A stretch of 64,000 nucleotides of DNA from Burkholderiales bacterium 70-64 (GCA_001898645.1 MKUQ01000042.1:31587-95586); one strand, 5' to 3'; counted from the stretch's first letter, positions 21,266 to 30,298 are shown. Numbers and translations are program-made. The notes: generated from the letters alone by a model not told the origin.

Positions 21266-23029
21266 TCACAACAGCTCGTCCGGCGCGAACGGCGAGAGCA
21301 GCCACAGCATCATCCGCAGCCCGAGGCTCGCCCCGGGCTCGGTCTCGTCACTGGAAGGAGCGGCCGAGTCGCCGGTGATCCATCTCAGGCGGCCGCCGGG
21401 GGACAGCGCCACGCGGTAGGCATCTTCCTCCGTGACCTCTTCGAACAAGTCCACCACCTGGCCCGCGATGGCGGGGCTGCGGATCACCAGGCCGAGCTCG
21501 GTATTCAGGTTGGCCGAGCGGGGATCCATGTTCATCGAGCCCACCAGCACCGTTTCGCGATCGATCACCAGCGCCTTGGCGTGCAGGCTGGTGCGCGAGG
21601 AGCCGAAGTGCATCCGCCGCGTGCGCGGCGCTTCCGGCTCGATGCGCAACTCGTAGAGCTCGGTGCCGGCCGCGAGCAGCGGCTTGCGGTAGCGGGCGTA
21701 GCCGATGTGCACCACCGGCGCGTCGGTAGAGGCCAGGGAGTTGGTCAGCACCCGCACGCGCACGCCGCGCGCGCGCAGCTCGCGCACGAGATCGACGCCG
21801 CGCTCGCCGGGAACGAAATACGGCGAGACCACGATCACCTCGCGCCGCGCCGAGCGCATCAGCGAGACGAGGTCGTCATGGATGGCTTCCTCCTGCCCCG
21901 CCGGTCCGTCGCCGGAGATCTTGGAGGGGCTGTCGGCCAGCACGCGGGCCGGCGCCCACCTGAGTTTGAGACGGCCCGCTTGCAGCTCGTTCGCCAGCTC
22001 GCTCGGCGGCACCGGCAGGAAGGTCGGCTGCGCCGGCGCGCCTCCCGGACGGGGCGCCGTCGCGTCGGGCGAGGCGCCGGGCATCGCGTCGGTCGCTGCG
22101 CTGGTTGTCGCGCGGGGTGCCATGCCAGTTGCCGTGCCGGTTGCCGTCGCGGCCGACCCGGCCGCGGGTGCATCGCCCGGCGCGACCGCATCGGGCGTCG
22201 CCGCATCGGGCGTCGCTGCGTCGGGCACGGTGATCTCGGGCGCGGCGGGGAACATGCCCACGCATTCGGGACTGTCCTTCACCAGCGTGCGGATCGGGTA
22301 GGCGAGCGGGCTGTTCCAGAAGCGATCGAACGAGGCCGAGAGGCTGCGCACGACCGGCCCGGCCGCGATGACGTCGAGATCGACGAAGTTGCTGGTGGGG
22401 CTCTGCACGAAATAGGCGTCGCCGAGGTTGCGCCCGCCGGTGATCGCGATCGCGTTGTCGGCCACGAAGCTCTTGTCGTGCATGCGCTGGTTGATGCGCC
22501 GCATGTCGGTGAGCGAGGCGATGACGCGCGTGAGCGTCGAGAAGCGGCCGGCGGGAAACGGGTTGTACAGCCGTAGCTCGATGTTGGGATGAGCGGAGAA
22601 GCACAGCAGGCTGGCATCGCTGCCGCTGGTATTCAGGTCGTCGAGCAGGATGCGCACCCGCACCCCACGCTGCGCCGCTGCGCGGACGTGCTCGAGGATG
22701 GTCCGCGTCGATGCGTCGTTGGCGATCAGGTAGTACTGCAGGTCGAGCGAGCGCTGGGTGCGGTCGGCCAGCGCGACCAGCGAGCCGAACGCATCCTCGC
22801 CCGAGACCAGCAGCCGGAAGCCCGAGGCGCGCGAGCGCGGCGCGCTCGCCTGCACCAGGGCACCCAGCTCGGTGCTGCCCGGACTGGAGAAGGCGGTGGA
22901 GGCCGGCTTGTCGGCCGGCGGCGGCAGGCTGGCGCAGGCGCCGCAGCCCAGCGTCGCCGCGAACGCCAGCGCGAGCAGCCAGATGCGCCGTCGGGTTACA
23001 CTACGGCCCGGACCGCGGGTGTAGTTCAA
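21266..23029 (-). CDS. Phospholipase D-family lipoprotein (ClsC/YmdC-like)
   Basis: Two-HKD phospholipase-D superfamily protein, related to cardiolipin synthase C. The first catalytic motif is in [17 protein letters not shown], the second in [22 protein letters not shown] lipoprotein-type signal ([20 protein letters not shown]) opens the protein. An Ala/Pro/Asp-rich insertion lies between the halves near residues 260-330. The start is uncertain: the nearest usable in-frame codon is TTG 23029, which lies antisense inside the tRNA-Gly gene. The integrated element has replaced whatever stood upstream. Confidence 0.8.
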   Translation of the reverse strand: MNYTRGPGRSVTRRRIWLLALAFAATLGCGACASLPPPADKPASTAFSSPGSTELGALVQASAPRSRASGFRLLVSGEDAFGSLVALADRTQRSLDLQYYLIANDASTRTILEHVRAAAQRGVRVRILLDDLNTSGSDASLLCFSAHPNIELRLYNPFPAGRFSTLTRVIASLTDMRRINQRMHDKSFVADNAIAITGGRNLGDAYFVQSPTSNFVDLDVIAAGPVVRSLSASFDRFWNSPLAYPIRTLVKDSPECVGMFPAAPEITVPDAATPDAATPDAVAPGDAPAAGSAATATGTATGMAPRATTSAATDAMPGASPDATAPRPGGAPAQPTFLPVPPSELANELQAGRLKLRWAPARVLADSPSKISGDGPAGQEEAIHDDLVSLMRSARREVIVVSPYFVPGERGVDLVRELRARGVRVRVLTNSLASTDAPVVHIGYARYRKPLLAAGTELYELRIEPEAPRTRRMHFGSSRTSLHAKALVIDRETVLVGSMNMDPRSANLNTELGLVIRSPAIAGQVVDLFEEVTEEDAYRVALSPGGRLRWITGDSAAPSSDETEPGASLGLRMMLWLLSPFAPDELL

Positions 23030-23088
23030 TGGCAGAACGGCAGCTTCCCAAGCTGCATACGAGGGTTCGATTCCCTTCGCCCGCTCCA
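23015..23088 (+). tRNA. tRNA-Gly(CCC)
   Basis: Complete cloverleaf: acceptor arms GCGGGTG / CGCCCGC, D arm GTTC...GAAC, anticodon stem GCAGC/GCTGC with loop TTCCCAA (anticodon CCC), T arm AGGG TTCGATT CCCT, discriminator T and encoded CCA. It is the integration site: the 3' part (from about 23066) is the expected attachment core and the integrase gene follows directly. Its promoter must lie in the 5' end of the oppositely oriented PLD gene; a weak TACACT box is at 22996-23001. Confidence 0.96.
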
Positions 23089-23172
23089 CTGCAACTTTCC
23101 AAGGACTTCTAGAGAAGACCAAGGAGTGTCGCAAGTGATTGTCACGGTTCAGCTTTTTCGCCATCGCTGAAT

Positions 23173-23232
23173 CCACTGACTGCCAGCGAAAACCACTGAC
23201 TGCCGGTACAAAACGGTACATCAAGTGGTACA
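23173..23232. repeat. Short repeats between tRNA and integrase: candidate recombinase sites
   Basis: CCACTGACTGCC occurs twice, at 23173 and 23193, exactly 20 bases (two helical turns) apart, and GGTACA three times, at 23205, 23215 and 23227 (steps of 10 and 12). They sit between the attachment site and the integrase start, where arm-type integrase sites or excisionase sites are normally found. The rest of the 239-base stretch from 23089 holds no gene. The role is inferred from position and spacing. Confidence 0.5.
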
Positions 23233-23327
23233 TCGGAAAGCGGAGCTTCCCGCATCCGCTTTCTTGCTGGAGGAGCGTGGGATCGAACAGGACCATGCAT
23301 CCAACTCGCTTCTTAGGAGTTGGGCTC

Positions 23328-25265
23328 GTGCTCTCAGATCTCATGGTTCGGCAGGCCAAGACGACCGGCAAAACCTACACCCTGGCCGATTCCGACGGCC
23401 TCTCCCTCTTCGTCGCAGCCAACGGCGCCAAGGCATGGCACTTCCGCTTCACCTGGGGCGGCAAGCGCGATCGCATGTCCTTCGGCGCGTACCCGGCGCT
23501 CTCGCTGAAAGACGCTCGCACGCTGCGCGATGAAGCCCGCGAGCTGCTTGCCATGGGCGTCAACCCGCACACCGAACGCAAGCGCAAGCGGCACGCGATC
23601 GTGCTGAAGGGTGAACACACGTTCAAAGCGGTCTATGACCAGTGGCTGGCACATCGCAAGCTCTCGCTCGAAGAAGGTCGGCAGACCAGCCTGGAGCAAA
23701 TCGCGCGCGTGTTCAAGAAGGACGTGTTCCCGTCGCTGCGCCACCTGACCATCTACGACATCAACCGCGCCCACCTGCTGGACATCATCGGCAAGGTCGA
23801 GAAGCGCGGTTCGCTGTCGGTGGCCGAGAAGCTGCGCACCTGGTTCACGCAGCTCTTCACCTACGCGACGGTGGCGATCCCCAACATGGGCGAGAACCCG
23901 TCCAAGGACTTGGAGGTCGTTGCGCTGCCGCTGCCGCCGGTCGAGCACAACCCATTCCTGCGCATGCCCGAACTGCCGATCATGCTTCAGACCCTGCGCA
24001 AGTACCGCGGACGCCTGAACACGCAGTTGGGCCTGCGCCTACTGATGCTCACCGGCGTGCGTACCGGCGAGTTGCGCTTTGCCACGCCCGACCAGTTCGA
24101 CCTCGAACAGGGCCTGTGGATCATCCCCGTAGCCCGACTCAAGCAGCGTGCGCTGCTCACCAAGAAGAAGCGCAAGCGCCTGGTCGACATCCCGCCCTAC
24201 ATCGTGCCGCTGTCGGTGCAGGCGCAGGAGATCGTCCGCCACCTGCTGGAGCAGTGCAAACCGGCCCAGGTCTACCTCATCCCTGGGGACTGGTGTCTGA
24301 AGCATCCCGTCAGCGAAAACACGTTCAACGGCGCGCTTAAGCGCATGGGCTACGAGGACCAGCTCACAGGCCATGGCATCCGCGCGACGATTTCGACGGC
24401 GCTTAACGAACTCGGCTACCCGAAGAAGTGGGTGGATGCGCAGCTCTCGCACGCCGACCCGGACAAGATCAGCGCGACCTACAACCACGCCGAGTACGTC
24501 GAGCAGCGGCGCGTCATGATGCAGGACTGGGCCGACCGCCTGGACCTGTTCGAGCAGAACCAGGTCGAGGTCGCCGGTAGGCACCTGACCATCACGCTGC
24601 AAGGTCTGCCGACCATTGCTGGCCAGGCGGCCGCCCAGCCGCCGGTGGTCGACCTCACCGCACCGCAGTTGATCGTGACCGCGCCGACGCCCGACATACC
24701 GGAGGCGCCGGCATCGGTGCAGCGCCTGTCCGCCGTGCGCACGCCCGAGTACGCGCGGCCCCGGTTGTCGGACGTGCAGCGCGAGCACCTGCAGGTGCTG
24801 GAGACCTTCGAGGCACCACACAACCTCTCCGTGGCCGACTACGCCAAGCTCGCCGGCAAATCGCGCCGCTGGATCACCTACGAGATCCAGGCGGGCAACC
24901 TGCTATCGATCCACATGGGCCACCGCGGTCAGCGGGTGCCGGATTGGCAACTCGACCCGCTCAAGCGCCGGCTCGTCCAGAGTGTGTTCAAGCAGGTGCC
25001 TCGCAGCATCGACACCTGGGACATCTACCACGCGCTGTTGCATTCCTATGAAGAGTTGGGCGCACGCCCCGCCATCGAGGCGGTGCGCCCGGCGAATCTC
25101 CACCTGGCCGCGCGCCTCGTGATTGCGCGGTGCGTGCAGGCGAGCGAGGCCGCGTCGGAGTTTCCGGCGCAGGTGCGTCAAAGCGTGCGCCGGCTGGTCC
25201 AGGACGCGCTCGGGAACGAGGCCATGGAAGCCGAGGAGACGGCCGACGACTTGATGGAGCCTTGA
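23328..25265 (+). CDS. int: Site-specific tyrosine recombinase (ICE integrase, P4/IntB13 type)
   Basis: 645-residue integrase that inserts and excises the element at tRNA-Gly. An N-terminal arm-binding domain (about residues 8-95, SDGLSLFVAANGAKAWHFRF) precedes the core-binding and catalytic domains with Arg245 (TGVRTGELR), His349/Arg352 (TGHGIRA), His375 and Tyr385. Typical P4-type integrases end near residue 420. The extra 220 residues, as in long ICEclc-type integrases, include an HTH-like stretch (SVADYAKLAGKSRRWITYEI). The GTG start is chosen because AGGAG stands eight bases ahead. Confidence 0.94.
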   Translation: MLSDLMVRQAKTTGKTYTLADSDGLSLFVAANGAKAWHFRFTWGGKRDRMSFGAYPALSLKDARTLRDEARELLAMGVNPHTERKRKRHAIVLKGEHTFKAVYDQWLAHRKLSLEEGRQTSLEQIARVFKKDVFPSLRHLTIYDINRAHLLDIIGKVEKRGSLSVAEKLRTWFTQLFTYATVAIPNMGENPSKDLEVVALPLPPVEHNPFLRMPELPIMLQTLRKYRGRLNTQLGLRLLMLTGVRTGELRFATPDQFDLEQGLWIIPVARLKQRALLTKKKRKRLVDIPPYIVPLSVQAQEIVRHLLEQCKPAQVYLIPGDWCLKHPVSENTFNGALKRMGYEDQLTGHGIRATISTALNELGYPKKWVDAQLSHADPDKISATYNHAEYVEQRRVMMQDWADRLDLFEQNQVEVAGRHLTITLQGLPTIAGQAAAQPPVVDLTAPQLIVTAPTPDIPEAPASVQRLSAVRTPEYARPRLSDVQREHLQVLETFEAPHNLSVADYAKLAGKSRRWITYEIQAGNLLSIHMGHRGQRVPDWQLDPLKRRLVQSVFKQVPRSIDTWDIYHALLHSYEELGARPAIEAVRPANLHLAARLVIARCVQASEAASEFPAQVRQSVRRLVQDALGNEAMEAEETADDLMEP

Positions 25266-25323
25266 GGCCTGGCTGGGGACCACCAGCGGCCGCTGGCGGG
25301 CACCAAGGCAGCGCGTGCCGACG

Positions 25324-25995
25324 TCAGGAGACGGAGCGCGCGCGCTGCGCGAATCGCTCCTGGGGATCGGACAGCGAGGCACAGGGGCGCAGCAGGTACG
25401 CCATCACGATCAGCGGCGCACCGGCCAGCGGCCGCACGGCCACGCCGCGGCTCAGATAGCCCGCCAGGCGCGTGGCCGGCGCGATGACGATGCCGTATCC
25501 CGCCGACACGAGCGTCATCGCCAAATCGAAGGTGCTGACGACCTGCTCGCTGCGCGGCGGCATGTCGTCGAGCAGACTGCGGGCCACCGCGCGCCACGGT
25601 TCATCGGCCGTGGACTGCGCACTGATCAGCGGTTGCTTGAGCACTTCGCACTGAGGCACCTCACGGTAGGCTAGCAGGTGCGAACGCTTGGCGACGGCCA
25701 CGGCCAGCGTGTCCTGCCACAGGGGTTCGCACACCCAGCCCGGCCACTCGCGGGCTGCCGTGGACAGCGCGAAGTCGAAGGTGCCGCACGGTGGCAGCTC
25801 CTGCGGCTGCGCCGTGGCGTTTCCTCCGATCAATGCAGCGGCGGTTTCTGGTTCTTCCGCGCGTTGCAGCGCCAGCACGTCGGCCAACTGCGACGGCACC
25901 CATTCGCCAAGCACCGCCACCCGGATCTCGTTGGAGGCATCGCTTGAAGTCACGTCCAGCTTCCCCCAGGCAGTGAACTCGTGGCGACCGATCAT
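25324..25995 (-). CDS. LysR-type substrate-binding domain protein without HTH
   Basis: 223-residue protein matching only the effector domain of LysR regulators: EIRVAVLGEWVPSQL, then the characteristic TFDLAMTLVSAGYGIVIAPATRLAGYLSRGVAVRPL. The N-terminal winged helix found in every true LysR regulator is missing, and the frame upstream has its own start and short divergent intergenic region, so this is not a simple truncation by the window. Related proteins sit beside integrases in other ICEs of this family. It may modulate a partner regulator by protein contact; unproven. Confidence 0.7.
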   Translation of the reverse strand: MIGRHEFTAWGKLDVTSSDASNEIRVAVLGEWVPSQLADVLALQRAEEPETAAALIGGNATAQPQELPPCGTFDFALSTAAREWPGWVCEPLWQDTLAVAVAKRSHLLAYREVPQCEVLKQPLISAQSTADEPWRAVARSLLDDMPPRSEQVVSTFDLAMTLVSAGYGIVIAPATRLAGYLSRGVAVRPLAGAPLIVMAYLLRPCASLSDPQERFAQRARSVS

Positions 25996-26044
25996 GGCCG
26001 CTCTTTGAGTTAAGTTTAACGTGGTTTAAATCGTGGCCCCGGTC

Positions 26045-26070
26045 AACGCTTTTGGCAATGCAAAAGCGTT
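26045..26070. promoter_or_regulatory. Perfect 10-bp inverted repeat enclosing the xre start codon
   Basis: AACGCTTTTG (26045-26054) and CAAAAGCGTT (26061-26070) are exact inverse complements around the hexamer GCAATG, whose ATG is the most likely start of the Xre gene. As DNA this is a good autoregulatory operator; as RNA it would hold the start codon in a six-base loop. The AT-rich divergent promoter region (TTAAGTTTAAC, GTTTAAAT) is just upstream. Confidence 0.6.
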
Positions 26071-26381
26071 CAATACAAAGAGGCCGACCCGCCGGCACAA
26101 CAACTTACGAAGCAGAACCAGCCATCGCGTTTGGGGCTGCCGTTCGCAAGGTCAGAACCAGCCTGGGCATCGCCCAGGAAGCGCTGGCACACCTGGCGGG
26201 CATCGAGCGTTCGCACATGGGAAAGATCGAGCGCGGCGAGCATGTCCCCACGCTCCCCTTGATCCTCAAAATCGCCCGTGCGTTGACATGCAGTTCTGCC
26301 CACTTGATGGAGTTGACCGAAGCCAAACTGGCGAAGCCCTCGGCCCGCTCCCGCGCACGGAAGTCGGACCCCGAGGGCTGA
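26058..26381 (+). CDS. Xre/Cro-type HTH regulator
   Basis: 107-residue DNA-binding protein. The helix-turn-helix spans about residues 25-80 (FGAAVRKVRTSLGIAQEALAHLAGIERSHMGKIERGEHVPT), a textbook Cro/C1 domain. The N-terminal leader is basic and the C-terminus ends in Arg/Lys-rich sequence. It is divergent from the LysR-domain gene with a 62-base gap and convergent with the relaxase gene, eight bases apart. A role in control of excision or transfer is likely from position only. The start could be TTG 26052. Confidence 0.82.
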   Translation: MQKRSIQRGRPAGTTTYEAEPAIAFGAAVRKVRTSLGIAQEALAHLAGIERSHMGKIERGEHVPTLPLILKIARALTCSSAHLMELTEAKLAKPSARSRARKSDPEG

Positions 26382-26389
26382 GCGCCCAA

Positions 26390-28261
26390 TTACTGCGTGT
26401 TGTTCGTCTCCCCTGAAAGGGGATTTTCGCGTTTTGAGGTCTCGTTGGCGAGATGCAGGTACGAGTTATCCGGCGGCAGCTCGGAAAATAGCCCCTCGGG
26501 TGCGGCCAGCAGGTAGCCGTGCAGGCGCCGGGTCTTGCGCGGCCCCGTCACTTCGCAGGTCCAGATGTTCAGCCCGCTGGCTTGCTTGCGGTGCAGCCCC
26601 AGCTTCTCGAAGCGCTTCTGCACCCACTGCCAGCCTTCCACGTCGTCCTGCCTGGCCAGCGCGCCCACCTGCAGGTGCTCCTGGGCATACCGCTGGAAAA
26701 CGCCGGGACTCACCAGGTACGCCGTGCCGGCGACGGTGTGCACCAGCGCCTTCGCATCGTTGATCACCAGCTTGCGGGTCCGGATGCCCTGACGCAGCCA
26801 GGTCATGAAGTGCTCGCCCGAGGGTTCGGAACGGTCAGGCGTGGCCGCACGGGCAGGCGCAGCAGCCTTTGGCGCCGGCACCCCGGCCACCAGCGGTTCC
26901 AGTTCGGGAGGCGTTGCTAGCGTCGTGGCCGGCACGGCTGGAGTTGGCGTCAGATCCAGCAGATCGAGCAGCGCGCCGACGCCGTTGTCCGCGGCCGTTG
27001 GCGTGGGCACGATCGGCGCCATGTTCGCAGGCAAGGCTGCACCCGACCCCGCACTCGGCGCTGCCGGCGCCGCGGCGGTTGTAGGTGGGGCCGCTTCGTC
27101 CTGATCGGCATCGACCTGCACGCGGCCCGCGAACGGCGCCGGCCGATCCGCCGCCTCCCACACCAGCGCGGGCGACAGCTTCAGGAAGGTGAAGCTGTGC
27201 GACCAGCCGGCGTCGCTCGTGACGGTGGCCTTCCAGATCGCCTTGCCGTCCGGCGTGGGCAAGGCGATGCCGTGGTCCTGCAGCACGTTGAACACCGCCG
27301 TGTTGCTGGACGGGATGCCGTCGATGCCCTGCGACAGCAGGTGGGCGCGCAGTTTGTCCGAGACGGTCTTGCTCACCAGCCAGAGGGCATCCTGGGTCAG
27401 CCAGCCGTCCGAGGCTTGCGGCTGGTTCAGCTTGAATTCCTCGCGCAGCAGGAAGCGCAGGCCATCGAGCAGCTTGCGCTGCAGGGCGTGCTTCGGCGCG
27501 GCCATCGCCTTCGCCGGATCGCCGCCGAGTTCCTGCGCGACCGATGCCTGGTCGGCCTGGACCACCAGCTCGCCGAGCGTGCCGGCGTGCTCGTACTGGC
27601 CGGCCAGCACGTACAGCAGTGCGGCCCACAGATCGGGGTAGCCGCTGAGCCAATCGAAGATGGCGGCGTCGAGCAGCCGCGCGTACAGCAGGCCCGTGGC
27701 GGCGCCGTGCAGCCGGTACTCGCGGTCCTTGCGGTAGCGGAAGCGGTACGGCCGCTGCAGCGGGCCGTGCCAGGGGTGCCAGGTCGTGCCGTCGGCGTAC
27801 TCGACGTGCAGATCGACGGCGATCTTGCCGATGTCGTGCAGCAGCGCGGCGTAGGCGGTGCCCGCGGTCCAGGCTTCCGCCTGGGCCGCCTGCGCTTCCG
27901 GCGTGGCGCCGGCGGGCAGCAGGTGCGACTGCCGCAGCTTGAGCGCATAGGCGACGATTTCCAGGCCGTGGTCCAGCATGCCGCCCGGGTAGGCGTGGTG
28001 GTGGCTCTCGGACGCGGGGAATCGCTGGACCAACTCGGCGTAGCGCTCCAACGGCGCGAGGTACAGCGTGTTGAACTGGCGGCGCGACAGCGAGGTGCGC
28101 TGCCAGATGTGCTCCAGCAGCTTCTGCCGCCGGGGCGTCGCCAGCAGCGATGCGGCCGGCTCCGGCCGCATCAGCCCTTTGTGGGGTTCGGGGGATGGTG
28201 GTGCTGGCGCCGCCGTGGCGGCGGGCGGCACCCGCTTGCGTTGGAGCAGCGACAGGAGCAT
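26390..28261 (-). CDS. MobH-family relaxase (TraI_2)
   Basis: Relaxase that nicks the origin of transfer before conjugation. The N-terminal TraI_2 domain carries the MobH three-histidine motif (SESHHHAYPGGMLDHG, His 87-89 and 98) and the HD pair in LLHDIGK (142-143). After a Pro/Ala/Thr-rich linker (about residues 370-480) the C-terminal DUF1528 domain follows (GEHFMTWLRQGIRTRKLVINDAKALVHTV in outline). 623 residues from ATG 28261 (MLLSLLQRKR) is the normal size. The gene lies apart from the T4SS block, as usual in ICEclc relatives. Confidence 0.92.
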   Translation of the reverse strand: MLLSLLQRKRVPPAATAAPAPPSPEPHKGLMRPEPAASLLATPRRQKLLEHIWQRTSLSRRQFNTLYLAPLERYAELVQRFPASESHHHAYPGGMLDHGLEIVAYALKLRQSHLLPAGATPEAQAAQAEAWTAGTAYAALLHDIGKIAVDLHVEYADGTTWHPWHGPLQRPYRFRYRKDREYRLHGAATGLLYARLLDAAIFDWLSGYPDLWAALLYVLAGQYEHAGTLGELVVQADQASVAQELGGDPAKAMAAPKHALQRKLLDGLRFLLREEFKLNQPQASDGWLTQDALWLVSKTVSDKLRAHLLSQGIDGIPSSNTAVFNVLQDHGIALPTPDGKAIWKATVTSDAGWSHSFTFLKLSPALVWEAADRPAPFAGRVQVDADQDEAAPPTTAAAPAAPSAGSGAALPANMAPIVPTPTAADNGVGALLDLLDLTPTPAVPATTLATPPELEPLVAGVPAPKAAAPARAATPDRSEPSGEHFMTWLRQGIRTRKLVINDAKALVHTVAGTAYLVSPGVFQRYAQEHLQVGALARQDDVEGWQWVQKRFEKLGLHRKQASGLNIWTCEVTGPRKTRRLHGYLLAAPEGLFSELPPDNSYLHLANETSKRENPLSGETNNTQ

Positions 28262-28463
28262 GACGGACCCCGGGAATCGGGCCGGTCGGGGGAGCCTTTT
28301 GGCCTTTTCAGGTAGGGCCTTTCCCCTTGGCCCCATTCCCTTGCCCCTTCCCTAGCCCTTTGGCCTTTGGAAAGCCTTTGGATATAGGGCCGAGAGGACG
28401 CGGGCGCCACGATCAATGCGGCACGGGGCAAGCCCGGCAAACCGGGAGCGCTGCTGGATTCGC
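28262..28463. other. Gene-free region upstream of the relaxase gene, candidate oriT
   Basis: 202 bases without a gene between relaxase and abiEii. On the minus strand it is purine-rich and repeats CCAAAGG or CCAAAAGG four times among runs such as AAGGGGCAAGGG. An origin of transfer next to a relaxase gene would look like this, but I find no clear nic motif. It also must hold the relaxase promoter and the end of the abiE transcript. Confidence 0.3.
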
Positions 28464-29384
28464 TCAGGCCTGGCCCAGGCCCACATCGAGCGCCGCAGCC
28501 TGTGCGGCGAAGTCGTCGGGGCGCCGCTTGCGGAATGCCTCCAGGTTGGCGAGCTTCCAGCGCAGCGCGGGCAATTCGGCCGCGTGCTGGCATTGCACCA
28601 GCGACCAGTCCGGCTCGGCGCGCACCAGGCCGCTCAGGAAGCGCCGGTGGTTGGCACTCAGCCGCTGGGGCAGCTCCTCGCGCATCCGCGCACGGGCGGC
28701 CAGCAGCGTCGCCAGCGTGCAGTCCACTTCGGTCATGCCCACGAAAGCGCGCTCGTACTCCGCGGCGATGTCCTTGTCGTTGCCGAACAGCACTTCGTGC
28801 GGCGGCCGGTTGTGCCCGGCCAGGTAGATCACGAAGCACTCGACCATGCCGTCGCTCAGGCCGTCCGATTCGTAGAGCTGCCACACGTCGAACAGATCGC
28901 GCGGATGCTGGCGATCCAGGGCGGCCACGAGCTTGCCGGCGTACAGCTCATCGCGCGCGAGGATCGGGGCGTCGAACTCCACGCCGAACAGGTCGCTGGT
29001 CTTCGCGCTCAGCGCCTTGCGCTCGACTGGCAGCACCGTTCCGCGGAAGACGACGTTCACCTCGATTTTGACCTGGCTGCAGTTGTTCTCGACGATCAGC
29101 TTGGTGTCGCCGAGATCCTTGGCGCGCACCAAGCGGGTCTGCATGCCCAGCGGCTCGACGCGCTGCGCGATGGCGGCCAGCTCGCCGTTGATCGCCTTCA
29201 GCGCTTCGTCGCGTGCGATCTGCCAGGGCCGGTACACCACGTCGATGTCCACCGACAAGCGCGGCATGTCCTGCACGAACAGGTTGATCGCCGTGCCGCC
29301 CTTCATCGCAAAGATGTCGTTGGTGAAGACCTCGGGCGTGACGGCCAGCAGCAGGCGGACGGTATCGGCGTAGTTCTTATCCAT
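28464..29384 (-). CDS. abiEii: AbiEii-type nucleotidyltransferase toxin
   Basis: 306-residue toxin of the type IV abortive-infection system AbiE, a DUF1814 nucleotidyltransferase. The motifs are visible: KGGTAINLF (about residues 28-36) and the metal-binding pair in DIDVVY (about 46-51), plus LARDELYAGKLVAALDRQHPRDLFDVW, typical of the family. Relatives block growth by adding nucleotides to tRNA. It is downstream of its antitoxin gene with an eight-base overlap, as is usual. It may protect against phage or stabilise the element. Confidence 0.9.
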   Translation of the reverse strand: MDKNYADTVRLLLAVTPEVFTNDIFAMKGGTAINLFVQDMPRLSVDIDVVYRPWQIARDEALKAINGELAAIAQRVEPLGMQTRLVRAKDLGDTKLIVENNCSQVKIEVNVVFRGTVLPVERKALSAKTSDLFGVEFDAPILARDELYAGKLVAALDRQHPRDLFDVWQLYESDGLSDGMVECFVIYLAGHNRPPHEVLFGNDKDIAAEYERAFVGMTEVDCTLATLLAARARMREELPQRLSANHRRFLSGLVRAEPDWSLVQCQHAAELPALRWKLANLEAFRKRRPDDFAAQAAALDVGLGQA

Positions 29385-30132
29385 GGGGATTCAGGCTCAG
29401 CAAGGTGCCGTCGGCCAGTCGGCTCATCCAGCGTTTTCCGCTGCCGGTGCGCAGCGGATGCCGCGTCAGCAGATCATCGACGTCGACCACCTGGGTTTCG
29501 CGTGCCCAGGTCAGGAACAGGCGAACGGTCTTCACACTGGTGCAGCACGACAGCAGTTGCCCGAGCAGTTCCTTCCTCGGCGAGCGCAGGCCATCAAAGA
29601 GGTTGCGCGCCTCTTCCAGGCTCTGCTTCGTCCCCGCCTCGTAGAGCAGCTCCAGCACGGCCCGTTCGGACGCCGCGACCTGCAACCCATCGGGCAGGCC
29701 GGGTGGCGTGGTCAGAGTCTTGACGGCCAGCGCGGCATCGGGCCAGTCGAACAGGTGCGCATAGACGTAGCGCGCTGGAAAGCGCGAAGTGAACCAGGCC
29801 GGCAGCTCATAGCGGCTGTTGCCCCAGAGCACCAGCGTGTCGCGGCCCAGGTTGTGGCGCACGCCCTGCAGGCCCAGCGCGCTCTTGCCGCCGACGTGCA
29901 GGCCCGGTACGCGCTGTTGCAGGAACTTTAGCGCCCCGTAGGCGCCGAACTCGTCGTTGGGGAAGGCGTAGACGCCCTGGGCCAGGCGCACGAGCCAGCC
30001 GCCCTCGGCGTAGCGCGCGGCGAGCTGGGGCGACACCCCGAGCGGCGCCAGGATGGTCAGATCGAACGGCGCTCCACGTGGCAGCGTAGTCTGCAGCCGC
30101 TTGATTACTTGATGCCGTGAATTTCCATCCAT
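29377..30132 (-). CDS. abiEi: AbiEi-type antitoxin
   Basis: 251-residue antitoxin and autorepressor of the AbiE system. The N-terminal part holds a winged helix (LGVSPQLAARYAEGGWLVRLAQGVYAF) and the remainder is the AbiEi_3-like C-terminal region. The start at ATG 30132 (MDGNSRHQVIKRLQ) follows an AT-rich promoter region shared with the divergent prlF gene. Its gene overlaps the toxin start by eight bases, which ensures paired expression. Confidence 0.87.
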   Translation of the reverse strand: MDGNSRHQVIKRLQTTLPRGAPFDLTILAPLGVSPQLAARYAEGGWLVRLAQGVYAFPNDEFGAYGALKFLQQRVPGLHVGGKSALGLQGVRHNLGRDTLVLWGNSRYELPAWFTSRFPARYVYAHLFDWPDAALAVKTLTTPPGLPDGLQVAASERAVLELLYEAGTKQSLEEARNLFDGLRSPRKELLGQLLSCCTSVKTVRLFLTWARETQVVDVDDLLTRHPLRTGSGKRWMSRLADGTLLSLNPHG

Positions 30133-30250
30133 CGTTGAAAAATAGCACAAAATCCAATCATTTGCAGGCCGACGACAGGATTTAGCGCTGAAATTCATCT
30201 CATCGGCTATTTTTGACGCAACTTCTAATCGCATCCGGCGGCACTGTCCC

Positions 30251-30282
30251 TTGACATCGTAAGGAATTTTCCTTACGGTAAT
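30251..30282 (+). promoter_or_regulatory. prlF promoter with embedded palindromic operator
   Basis: A perfect sigma-70 minus-35 box TTGACA is at 30251-30256. Between it and the expected minus-10 area (about 30274-30279) lies the inverted repeat CGTAAGGAA / TTCCTTACG (30258-30266 and 30269-30277), AT-richer than its surroundings. Binding of the PrlF antitoxin there would block RNA polymerase, the standard autoregulation of such pairs. The minus-10 match is poor. Confidence 0.6.
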
Positions 30283-30298
30283 CGCTAGGAGAGCCGTC

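Noticed and set aside
26033..26416. Alternative frame starting GTG over the Xre gene
   Set aside because: Reads through the HTH coding region in a different frame and gives no domain; the Xre frame is clearly coding.
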